From the NCBI RefSeq assembly GCF_042682685.1, contig NZ_JBHUHX010000021.1, forward strand, positions 62,001 through 126,000: DNA of 64,000 bases, written 5' to 3'. The translations under genes were made by a program, and so were the position numbers. The number at the start of each line of letters is the position of its first letter. The first letter of the stretch is position 1. The notes beneath the pieces are model-generated. The model made no database searches. It saw only the letters and a list, made by a program, of their open reading frames with translations, and was not told where the DNA came from. Positions 56,652 to 64,000 of the stretch are shown in pieces. The DNA is from Imhoffiella fuscus (GTDB lineage Bacteria; Pseudomonadota; Gammaproteobacteria; Chromatiales; Chromatiaceae).

Positions 56652-57578
56652 TCAGGGGCTGGACTTGGTCGCGGAAGGATTCGCCTCCAGCGCACGGTAG
56701 CGTGCGAGCGGTGCACCTGCGGTCGAGAGCAGGGTGAGTCTGCGTCCATCGATATCGAAGCCGGCGACCTTGCCGAGCGCCGTCGCGTAGGCGCTCGCCT
56801 GCTCGGCCCGTCCATCGGTCGTGGGGCAGGCGACGCGGGTGGTGGCGATCGGTCCGATTTGGAGATGTGTCTCATCCGAGAGATAGCCGCTCATATAACG
56901 GTTGCATCCATTCGAGCCGCCGAGCACCCCGGTGCCGAGAAAGGTCAGGTCGATTCCGGCGCCCCTCAGTGGCGCGATCAGGGTCCCGGAGCCGTCGTCG
57001 TAACCCTCCAACTGCCACACATGCCCGACCAGCGGCGAATGGCTCGCGGCTCTGAGCTCCAGGACCTGGTTGCCTTCGGTGTCGAGCATCAGCAGTCGGT
57101 CGCCCTCGATGCGGTAGGCGGCGACCAGAGAGAGCGCGGCGAGGACGTGGCGCTCCTGGAGCATCAGCGGCTTGCTGCAGGCCTTGCGGGTCGTTGCCAT
57201 TCCCATGTCGAACGCGAGATTCGCAGAGTCGTTGCGGTAGGCGCCCGAAATCTGGTTGCAGCCAGTGCTGCCGGACATCTGTCCCGACTGAAAGCGTAAA
57301 TAGGCCGGCTTGGCGTCGGTCGAAATCTTGGCGAAACCATCGTCCGTGCCGTAACCGACCAGCTGCCAGGCGATGTTCTCGATTCCAGGGTTCGGCAGGG
57401 CGGGCGGTGTTGCTGTATCTGGCTCGGCCGCGAGTACGGCCTGTACGAACAGGCCGAGGGTGGCGCTGGTTAGTGTGCGTGCGATGGGTGAAAGCATGCG
57501 ACTGGATTTCTCCATTGGCATTGGACCGGGCTGGTGAGGGTTGCAGAATTCGTGTGGTTCAAGTTGCTTTACCGACAT
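56652..57578 (-). CDS. Secreted protein with two META domains
   Basis: A protein of 308 residues with two repeats of the META/HslJ pattern: NIAWQLVGY...GSTGCNQISGAYR...TRKAC and HVWQLEGY...GGSNGCNRYMSGYL...TRVAC. A signal-type hydrophobic stretch (LTSATLGLFVQAVLAA) ends near residue 51. The start is uncertain: the ATG at 57578 has an AGAGG-like site, while ATGs at 57521 and 57515 would give a more usual signal length. The role is unknown; HslJ proteins are linked to stress and antibiotic tolerance. It is divergent from the glycosyltransferase gene. Confidence 0.78.
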   Translation of the reverse strand: MSVKQLEPHEFCNPHQPGPMPMEKSSRMLSPIARTLTSATLGLFVQAVLAAEPDTATPPALPNPGIENIAWQLVGYGTDDGFAKISTDAKPAYLRFQSGQMSGSTGCNQISGAYRNDSANLAFDMGMATTRKACSKPLMLQERHVLAALSLVAAYRIEGDRLLMLDTEGNQVLELRAASHSPLVGHVWQLEGYDDGSGTLIAPLRGAGIDLTFLGTGVLGGSNGCNRYMSGYLSDETHLQIGPIATTRVACPTTDGRAEQASAYATALGKVAGFDIDGRRLTLLSTAGAPLARYRALEANPSATKSSP

Positions 57579-57619
57579 GAACCTCTACAATTTGGCGCTT
57601 TTTGGGCCGAGCCGCGTCA

Positions 57620-60600
57620 ATGCAACCCGATCAGATCGACGCCGATCAAAGACTAAGCGATCAGAAGGCCGCGCCACTGGTTTCCGTCATCGTTCGGACC
57701 AAGGATCGGCACGACACGCTGCAGTATGCCCTGGATTCCTGCGTGCGGCAGGACTACCGACCACTCGAAGTGGTGCTGGTGAACGATGGTGGGGCGGACG
57801 TCTCGGATCTGCTCTGTGTGCTTGCTCCTAGCGGTATCAAGACTCGGCTCATCTCGCATCCGTCCAGTCTTGGTCGTTGTGCGGCCGGAAACGCCGGTCT
57901 CGAAGCGGCCAGTGGCGACTGTCTCATCTTTCTCGATGACGACGACTGGTTCGAGCCGGATCATATCCGGCATCTCGTCGAGTCGCTGAGCGACGGCTCC
58001 AATCGCTTGGCCGCCTATGCAGGCGTCAGCTATCGTGAGTCGCCCGAGGCGTCCGAGATCCATCGCTTCAACTCCGAGTACGATCCGGTCGCCCAGCGTC
58101 TGGAAAACCGCATCCCCATCCATGCCGTCCTCTTCAGTCGCCGTCTTCTGGATCTGGGGTGTCGCCTCGATTCCAATCTCGATGTCTTCGAAGACTGGGA
58201 TTTCTGGCTGCAGTGCGCCCGCTACACCGAGTTCGTTCATGTCGACCGTGTCAGTGCCGGCTATCGGGCCGGCGGTGGTTCCAATGCCGGCTGGGGGCAG
58301 AGCGCGGAGCGCGTGGCGCAGGCTCGGCAGCGCCTGTTGGCCAAGTGGAAGGACCTCTGGAGCGCCGAGGAGCTCGATCAGGCGTTGCGCTGGGCGCAGG
58401 ACCGGCTCGCCGAGACGCAGGAGCAGCTCGGCAAGGCGATGGAGGACCATCGTGATCTGCATGAAACGCATCTAACGCTGCACGATGCACATTTGAAGCT
58501 TCATGAGGAGCATCAGGCCCAGGATGAGGCATGCCGTGGTTTGGTTGAAGCGCACGAGTCGCTGGCGAGCCAGCATCGCGATTTGATCGAGGCTCATCGG
58601 AATCTGGAAGGATTGCACGGCAGCTTGAGTCAGGCACACCGTTTACTGCGTACCGAGCACGGCGATTTGCTGGAGGCGCACAAACGGGTTCAGTTTCGCT
58701 ACCAGGAGGTCGAGCAGGCCTATCGGGCCACCCTGGCCTCGACTAGCTGGCGCCTGACCTGGCCCTTGCGCGCGGTGAGTCTGGCTGCGCAGCGGACGCG
58801 GTCCGGTGTGCGCGCGGTGCTCGGGCCGCTACCTGTTCTGGTCGCGACCCTGCTCGAAGCCCGCCGAGTGGCCGGCGGCTGGAGACGGCTGACGGTTAAG
58901 GGGGTGGTGCGGCTGCGTCAGGATGGGCTGTCCGGTTTCGGGCGGCGCGCACGATTCCACATGCTGCGGCGCAGCCCAACCAAGCTGCCCCAGATCGCGT
59001 CCGAGGATGCGCCCGTCTTCTGCCCTTCCGGCGAGCAGATGGCCGTGTTACCCGCGTTTCGTTGTGGAATCATGGTCCATGTCTATTTCACGGACCTCTT
59101 TCCCGAACTCTGCCGCTATCTGGCGCGGATGCCGATTTCCTACAGACTCATGATCTCGGTGACCAGTCAGGAGGCGCGCGCCGCTGTGCTCGAACAGGGC
59201 CGGGTGCTCGGCTCGCATGCCGAGCTCAGCGTCAAGGTGGTTCCCAACCGAGGGCGCGATATCGCCCCTTTGCTGGTCGCCTTCGGCGACGAGATTGCCG
59301 AGCTCGACATCGTCGGCCATATCCATACCAAGAAGTCGAGCTATACGGGGTCGTCGCGTTTCGGCGAGGACTGGCGGCGCTATCTGCTCGACGCCATGCT
59401 GGGCGACGGCCGTCGGGTGTGTGCTGCACTGGCCCAATTCGCGGCGGATCCCGGAGTCGGGATCATCTATCCCGAGACCTTTCCGGGGCTGCCCTATTGG
59501 GCACACACCTGGTTGTCGAACCGTACTCATGGTGGCGAGCTGCTCGCGGCGATGGGTCATGGCGACGTCGATTTCGGCCAGTACATCGACTATCCGGCCG
59601 GATCCATGTTCTGGGCGCGCACCGAGGCACTACGTCCGCTCTTGGATCTGGGGCTGACCCTAGCCGATTTCCCACCGGAGCAGGGACAGACGGACAACAC
59701 ATTGCATCATGCCGTCGAGCGCTGTCTCGGGTTCGCAGCGGCGGCGGCCGGTTTGTCGCGACGTCTCCAGTTCCTAGAAGAGGGGCGTGTCTGTTTTCGC
59801 TCCTACAGTCCCTTCGTGCTGCAGCAGTATCACCCGGGGGCCCTGGCCGAACGCATGCGCTTGGTCTGTACCGGCGATCGGGTACTGTCGTTCGATCTGT
59901 TCGATACCCTGCTGGTGCGGCCTTTCGCCCGTCCAGAGGCGGTCTTCTGGATGCTGGAGGAGCGAATCGAGCGCGCCTTCGGATTGGTCGATTTCACCGC
60001 GAAGCGCCGTCAGGCTGAATCGGTTGCGCGCTCGCGGCTCGCGCCCGGAGAGGATGTCGGAATCGAACGGATCTATGAGGTCATGGGGGAGTTGGAGTCG
60101 CTCGATCCCGCCCTGACGCGACAGGTGCTCGACTTGGAGGTGGCCACAGAGCAGGCGTTGCTGATGGCGAATCCAGTGGCCGTCGATCTGCTGCGCGAGC
60201 TCCATGACCAGGGACGTCGTCTGCTTCTGGTCTCCGACATGTATCTGGGCGAGTCCTATCTGCGTCCGGTGCTGCGGCGTCTGAAATTGGATCTCTTCGA
60301 TCGCCTCTATGTCTCGGCCGATACCGGGCGTCGTAAGGATCGCGGCGATGTCTGGGAGTATCTGCTCGATCAAGAGGGGATCGCCAAGGAGCAGCTCCAG
60401 CACGTCGGGGACAACGAGCACTCCGACGTTCAGGTCCTGGTCGATCGCGGTTTCCCCCATCCGCTTCACCTGATGCGCCCGGCAGCGTTGCTGGGCGTCG
60501 TGCCGGGCGGCCAGGCGTTGATCCAGGTCCTCAGGCGCCGCTTGTCCTGGCGCAACGAACTCGTTCTGGGTCTGATCGCCAACCGTGTCAGCCGCTCGCT

Positions 60601-61723
60601 GCATGCGGGCGGCGTTCCGCACCAACCGTTCGCCGATCCGCGTGTATTCGGTTATGGACTGATTGGGCCGATCGTCTTTGTTTTCATGGCCTGGCTGATG
60701 CGACGGCTCCAGCAGGACCAGGTGACCTCGGTGCGATTCCTGAGTCGTGAGGGCTGGCTTCTGGACCGTCTCTACCGGCGGATGTGCGAGCATCCAGCCG
60801 TGCGCCAGGCGCTGCCCGACTTGCCGCCCAGCCAGTATTTCTATTGCTCCAGAAGCGTGGTCGGGCTGGCCGCGATTCGTCAGGAGGCGGATTTCGCGAT
60901 CCTGCTGGGCTCGCATTATGACGGGAGCTTGCGCCAATTGCTGGGCGCGAGGTTTGGACTGCGCGACCTGGGACCGTTCACTGCTAAGCTGGGCGAAACG
61001 GCGCTCGATCAGGTCTTCCGATTGCCGGAGGATCACCTTGAGATCCTCTCCATCTTGCGTCGCTGTTTGCCGGAGATCCAGGCCGAGTCGACCCAACTCA
61101 GTGAACTGATTCGAGACTACTGGGCCGAGTCGCGAGTTGCGGACGACCGGATTCCGGCGCTCGTCGATATTGGTTATTCGGGTACCATCCAGCTTGGTCT
61201 GATGCGGACGCTCGATGAGCCAATGAACGGTTACTACTTCGTCACCAACGCCTCGGCCGGGCGCGTGGTCGAGCGCGGTGGTCGCTGCGACGCCTGCTTT
61301 GGCAACCTGCTGCCGTTGGAGCAGATGAACGATGAAACCATTCATCGTTACGCGTTGGTGCTTGAGGCGCTCATGACTTCGCCGGACGGCCAGCTGGCTG
61401 GCTTTGATCGGGTCGAGGGGCGGCCGGAGCCCAGGTTCAAACCTGCTGGAGCCGCGCAGCGTCAGTTCGCTACGTTGGAGTGCATCCACGAGGGTGTGCT
61501 CGACTATTGTTGCGATGTCATGGATGTTCTGGGGGCCGATTTCATCCGGGATGGTTGGGACCTGGCCGCCATATCCGATCTGCTTTCGCTGGTTGTGACG
61601 CGCCGGCTCGACATCGGATCCCTCGAAGAGGCGCTCTCGGTTGAGGATCAATATTGCGGGAATCAGGAGCTCTCGGTGCTCGACTTCTACGATCAACAGA
61701 GAGCGGGCGCCGGTGGGGCCTGA
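57620..61723 (+). CDS. Giant GT2-coiled coil-RgpF-HAD protein
   Basis: A protein of 1367 residues. Domains in order: GT-A glycosyltransferase 2 (about 25-240, with LIFLDDDDWFE); a 12-heptad coiled coil (276-359, xHxxLxx per heptad); an RgpF-type rhamnan-synthesis domain (about 480-720, with VPNRGRDIAPLL and DIVGHIHTKKS); a HAD-like domain (about 754-960, with FDLFDTLL, LVSDMYL and GDNEHSD); and a C-terminal region seen in similar polysaccharide proteins. It probably builds or modifies a surface glycan in the cytoplasm. The ATG at 57620 (MQPDQID) was preferred over a TTG at 57602. Its stop overlaps the next GT gene by 11 bases if GTG 61713 is used there. Confidence 0.83.
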   Translation: MQPDQIDADQRLSDQKAAPLVSVIVRTKDRHDTLQYALDSCVRQDYRPLEVVLVNDGGADVSDLLCVLAPSGIKTRLISHPSSLGRCAAGNAGLEAASGDCLIFLDDDDWFEPDHIRHLVESLSDGSNRLAAYAGVSYRESPEASEIHRFNSEYDPVAQRLENRIPIHAVLFSRRLLDLGCRLDSNLDVFEDWDFWLQCARYTEFVHVDRVSAGYRAGGGSNAGWGQSAERVAQARQRLLAKWKDLWSAEELDQALRWAQDRLAETQEQLGKAMEDHRDLHETHLTLHDAHLKLHEEHQAQDEACRGLVEAHESLASQHRDLIEAHRNLEGLHGSLSQAHRLLRTEHGDLLEAHKRVQFRYQEVEQAYRATLASTSWRLTWPLRAVSLAAQRTRSGVRAVLGPLPVLVATLLEARRVAGGWRRLTVKGVVRLRQDGLSGFGRRARFHMLRRSPTKLPQIASEDAPVFCPSGEQMAVLPAFRCGIMVHVYFTDLFPELCRYLARMPISYRLMISVTSQEARAAVLEQGRVLGSHAELSVKVVPNRGRDIAPLLVAFGDEIAELDIVGHIHTKKSSYTGSSRFGEDWRRYLLDAMLGDGRRVCAALAQFAADPGVGIIYPETFPGLPYWAHTWLSNRTHGGELLAAMGHGDVDFGQYIDYPAGSMFWARTEALRPLLDLGLTLADFPPEQGQTDNTLHHAVERCLGFAAAAAGLSRRLQFLEEGRVCFRSYSPFVLQQYHPGALAERMRLVCTGDRVLSFDLFDTLLVRPFARPEAVFWMLEERIERAFGLVDFTAKRRQAESVARSRLAPGEDVGIERIYEVMGELESLDPALTRQVLDLEVATEQALLMANPVAVDLLRELHDQGRRLLLVSDMYLGESYLRPVLRRLKLDLFDRLYVSADTGRRKDRGDVWEYLLDQEGIAKEQLQHVGDNEHSDVQVLVDRGFPHPLHLMRPAALLGVVPGGQALIQVLRRRLSWRNELVLGLIANRVSRSLHAGGVPHQPFADPRVFGYGLIGPIVFVFMAWLMRRLQQDQVTSVRFLSREGWLLDRLYRRMCEHPAVRQALPDLPPSQYFYCSRSVVGLAAIRQEADFAILLGSHYDGSLRQLLGARFGLRDLGPFTAKLGETALDQVFRLPEDHLEILSILRRCLPEIQAESTQLSELIRDYWAESRVADDRIPALVDIGYSGTIQLGLMRTLDEPMNGYYFVTNASAGRVVERGGRCDACFGNLLPLEQMNDETIHRYALVLEALMTSPDGQLAGFDRVEGRPEPRFKPAGAAQRQFATLECIHEGVLDYCCDVMDVLGADFIRDGWDLAAISDLLSLVVTRRLDIGSLEEALSVEDQYCGNQELSVLDFYDQQRAGAGGA

Positions 61724-62708
61724 GGATTCGTCGTCCAAGATCGAGGCGAACTCATGCGAGGCGCTGGAGTCGGTCGCCGTCATCGTGGTCGATTACCATG
61801 GCGGCGACCTCTTGAGGGACTGTCTCGCCGGTCTTGCACGCCAGACGCGGCGTCCGGACCGGATTATCCTCGTCGATAATGGCGCTGACGAGGCGGTTTC
61901 GCCGATACCGCATCCCGATTATCCCGAGATTTTGCTTTTGCGTCCTGGGTATAACAGTGGTTTTGCGCGCGCTAACAATTTGGCGCTGAACGAGACATCT
62001 GATTGTCGTTGGGTTGCCCTCTTGAATCCTGACGCGGTTCCAGACTCGGGCTGGCTGGAGCAATTGCTGGCGGCGGCCCGTCGGCATCCCGAGGCTGCCG
62101 CTTTCGGTAGCCGCATGTACTCCGACGATTCGCGCACCCGGCTGGACGGCACTGGCGACGTGATGCACGTTTCCGGTTTGGTTTGGCGCCGGGATCATGA
62201 GCGCCCTGCCCATGGGTGTCGGCTTGAAGGTGGCGAGGTCTTTTCGCCTTGTGCGGCTGCGGCGCTGTACCGCCGCGAACTCTTCGAGCAACTCGGTGGT
62301 TTCGACGAGGATTTCTTTTGCTATACCGAGGATGTGGATTTGGGGTTTCGCATCCGTCTTGCCGGCTATAGCTGTCGATACGTACCGCAGGCGCAGGTGC
62401 TGCATTCGGGGTCGGCTTTAGCGGGCGTCAAGAGCGATTTCGCGCTCTATCACGGTCATCGCAATCTATTGTGGCTCTTCGTCAAGAATATGCCTTGGCC
62501 GATGTTGTTGGTTTTTGCCCCGCTGCATCTGCTCATGCATCTTGCGGTAATCCTGCGATATCTGCCATGCGGAAGGGGTGGGCTGCTGTATCGGGCCAAG
62601 CGTGACGCACTGCTCGATCTCCGGCGCCATTGGCGCAAGCGGGCCTCTATCCATGCCGGGCGCAAAGTGGGGTTGCTGCGGCTCACTCGATCCATGTCGC
62701 TCTGGTGA
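61713..62708 (+). CDS. Glycosyltransferase family 2 (rhamnosyltransferase-like)
   Basis: A protein of 331 residues with VAVIVVDYHGGDLL, the nucleotide-sugar pocket VDNGADE and NSGFARANNLAL, the DxD-like LLNPDAVPDSGW, and the acceptor-site GGFDEDFFCYTEDVDLGFR. C-terminal hydrophobic segments suggest membrane association. It is typical of enzymes adding rhamnose or similar sugars to surface polysaccharide. The start is uncertain: GTG at 61713 overlaps the preceding gene by 11 bases; a TTG at 61641 is possible. Confidence 0.83.
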   Translation: MGPEDSSSKIEANSCEALESVAVIVVDYHGGDLLRDCLAGLARQTRRPDRIILVDNGADEAVSPIPHPDYPEILLLRPGYNSGFARANNLALNETSDCRWVALLNPDAVPDSGWLEQLLAAARRHPEAAAFGSRMYSDDSRTRLDGTGDVMHVSGLVWRRDHERPAHGCRLEGGEVFSPCAAAALYRRELFEQLGGFDEDFFCYTEDVDLGFRIRLAGYSCRYVPQAQVLHSGSALAGVKSDFALYHGHRNLLWLFVKNMPWPMLLVFAPLHLLMHLAVILRYLPCGRGGLLYRAKRDALLDLRRHWRKRASIHAGRKVGLLRLTRSMSLW

Positions 62709-62867
62709 GCGCGGCTGCTCGGATGATTCGCGGGTGTCGCCTTTTGCGGCGGCCTCTGGTATAGGAGATTTCTCCGCATCTGTTTGAGAGTGGGGCCGTT
62801 TCGCGCGTCGTGCGTCGCAAAAGCCTTTGATCCGAATCCTTTCGATTCCAGGAGACGAATTGATCCT

Positions 62868-63842
62868 ATGGCGCTCCGCACCTACCGACTGACCATCCTC
62901 GGCGTGTGGGTTTTGCTGCTCTGGACGGCTGGTCGCGCTTGGGCTGGCTCTGGTCCGCTCACCTTGGAGGGGGTCTTGCAGGGGGTGACTGACCAACCTG
63001 GAGCATCGGTCTCAAGCGAGCTGTCGGCGCTTTTCCCGCGTCGCCAATCGCTGTATCTGGACTGCGATCGCTTGGCCTTCGCCGAAACCACCGCGACCGA
63101 TCCCGCTCGAAGTCAGCCGCTATTCGCCGTGCTGGCGCCGCTCGCGGCACGCCAGTTGGACGTGATGGAGCGTTTCCTCGATGTTCTGCTCGCAGATGAG
63201 CGCTTTGCTGCGGAGAGCGAGGCGATGGCCGTCGCCTACGTGCAGTTCGATCGGGCGAAGGCGCGTGCCGAACTGGGGCAGTATTCCGAGTTGAGCGTCT
63301 TGGAACTGGAGAGCGTGTATCAAAAATTCCTGCATCGTCGTACGGCCAGCGAGATCGGGCAACAGCAGACCCGAGCCTTGCTTGCTGCGTCGCTTGGCGA
63401 CGTCGGCGAACTGCCTCGTGATCTGGTCGTGCCGAACCTGCCGCCGATACCCGAAGCGGTGCCCGCATTCGATGAACTCCGTTCCAAGACCTCTGCCGCT
63501 ACCGAATCCGGGTCCTTGATGAGCGGGCGAGACGAGGCCGAGCGTCTGCTCATTGAGCGCGAGCGTGATCAGCAGCTGTTCGATTTACTGCTGCGGTTGA
63601 AGTTGCTGGACGCTGCGATGCGGCGCGTCCGCGTCGAGTCGTCGTGGAACGACCTTCGGCTCGATCGAAGTCGCACCCTCTATGAGCAAGAGGTCACGGC
63701 GGATCTGGGGTATTCCATGAGTCAGCAGACCCAGAGCCGATTCGAGGAGCGGCGTGTCGCCTATTGTCGATTCCTGACCTGGGCTGAGGTCCGGGCGCTG
63801 ATCGGCGAGCCGGTTTGGACAGCAACCACCGAGGGTCCGTAA
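62868..63842 (+). CDS. Secreted helical protein, possibly TolC-like
   Basis: A protein of 324 residues with a clear signal peptide (LTILGVWVLLLWTAGRAWA). The mature part is almost wholly helical, with AYVQFDRAKARAELGQYSELSVLELESVYQ, a spacing and composition resembling outer-membrane efflux (TolC-type) proteins, but it seems shorter than usual for them (about 450). The adaptor-like gene that follows three bases later supports an export role. Similarity is only by pattern, so the call is tentative. The ATG at 62868 was chosen because the signal peptide follows directly; AGGAG lies about a dozen bases before it. Confidence 0.6.
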   Translation: MALRTYRLTILGVWVLLLWTAGRAWAGSGPLTLEGVLQGVTDQPGASVSSELSALFPRRQSLYLDCDRLAFAETTATDPARSQPLFAVLAPLAARQLDVMERFLDVLLADERFAAESEAMAVAYVQFDRAKARAELGQYSELSVLELESVYQKFLHRRTASEIGQQQTRALLAASLGDVGELPRDLVVPNLPPIPEAVPAFDELRSKTSAATESGSLMSGRDEAERLLIERERDQQLFDLLLRLKLLDAAMRRVRVESSWNDLRLDRSRTLYEQEVTADLGYSMSQQTQSRFEERRVAYCRFLTWAEVRALIGEPVWTATTEGP

Positions 63843-63845
63843 GCT

Positions 63846-64000
63846 ATGCGCCATTCGTCGATCGCCTGCCTGCTGTTGTTCGTGACCCTTGAGGCCGATG
63901 CGGGGCCTGCCTTGAAAGCCTGGCTCGAATGGGTTCACGAGGTCGAGATGCGCGTGGTCGAGAACGGCGTCGTCGAAGACGTTCAGGTTGCCGCCGGTCA
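63846..64000 (+). CDS. Export adaptor protein (HlyD/RND-type), 5' part
   Basis: The gene runs off the right edge; 51 residues are visible. A short signal peptide (SIACLLLFVTLEADA) is followed by VVENGVVEDVQVAAGQ, the lipoyl-like motif that begins periplasmic adaptor proteins of RND and type I exporters. It starts three bases after the TolC-like gene, so the two are co-translated. Confidence 0.62.
   Translation, partial: MRHSSIACLLLFVTLEADAGPALKAWLEWVHEVEMRVVENGVVEDVQVAAG

Overview
The window is about 64 kb of GC-rich DNA carrying closely packed, mostly recognisable gammaproteobacterial genes. Gene orders such as prmA-dusB-fis-purH, aroQ-accB-accC, fxsA-groES-groEL, and lptM-lysA-(methyltransferase)-dapF-DUF484-xerC point to a gammaproteobacterium. 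The protein sequences read like those of a purple sulfur bacterium (Chromatiaceae/Chromatiales). That placement is inference; no rRNA gene is present to settle it. I found no tRNA, rRNA, CRISPR array, intact transposase or phage gene.

Layout. 1-5.7 kb: a tailoring-enzyme operon. It holds two tandem radical-SAM/B12 RiPP maturases (the first cut by the window edge), a small PH-like protein, an N-methyltransferase-like enzyme and a chloramphenicol-phosphotransferase-like kinase, with 4-bp overlaps or direct abutment at all but one junction. A convergent methyltransferase overlaps its 3' end. 5.8-10 kb: a sugar ABC importer resembling LpqY-SugABC. 10-12 kb: a NIT-domain chemoreceptor. 12.3-17.3 kb: two decayed copies of the importer ATPase gene bracket a TauE-like permease and a cueR-copA-copZ copper operon that has a textbook MerR-type operator. 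17.6-19.3 kb: a KefB-like antiporter. 19.3-23.1 kb: a candidate Pho box, a PhoX-like protein and a diheme cytochrome c.

23.1-28.4 kb (minus strand): an operon of a TPR response regulator, a small histidine kinase, a VWA protein and an acidic membrane protein. 28.5-40.7 kb (minus strand): housekeeping genes purD, an lpxA-like gene, purH, fis, dusB, prmA, accC, accB, aroQ, a TlpA-type thioredoxin fused translationally to a dsbD with two alpha domains, and cutA. 41-49 kb (plus strand): fxsA, CIRCE-controlled groESL, a hexose-phosphate mutarotase, glnE, ilvE and a zinc-finger protein. 49-57.6 kb: a metallo-hydrolase, a DUF2189 membrane protein, a sulfotransferase, the xerC-DUF484-dapF-methyltransferase-lysA-lptM operon and a double META-domain protein. 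57.6-64 kb: a 1367-residue multidomain glycosyltransferase, a second GT2 enzyme, and the start of a TolC-like/adaptor export pair.

The best leads for something undescribed are the rSAM/kinase RiPP-type operon, the VWA/two-component operon, the Pho-box-linked phosphatase-cytochrome pair, and the giant glycosyltransferase with a histidine-marked heptad coiled coil. Two copies of a long inverted-repeat element (30.7 and 51.1 kb) look like a dispersed repeat family.
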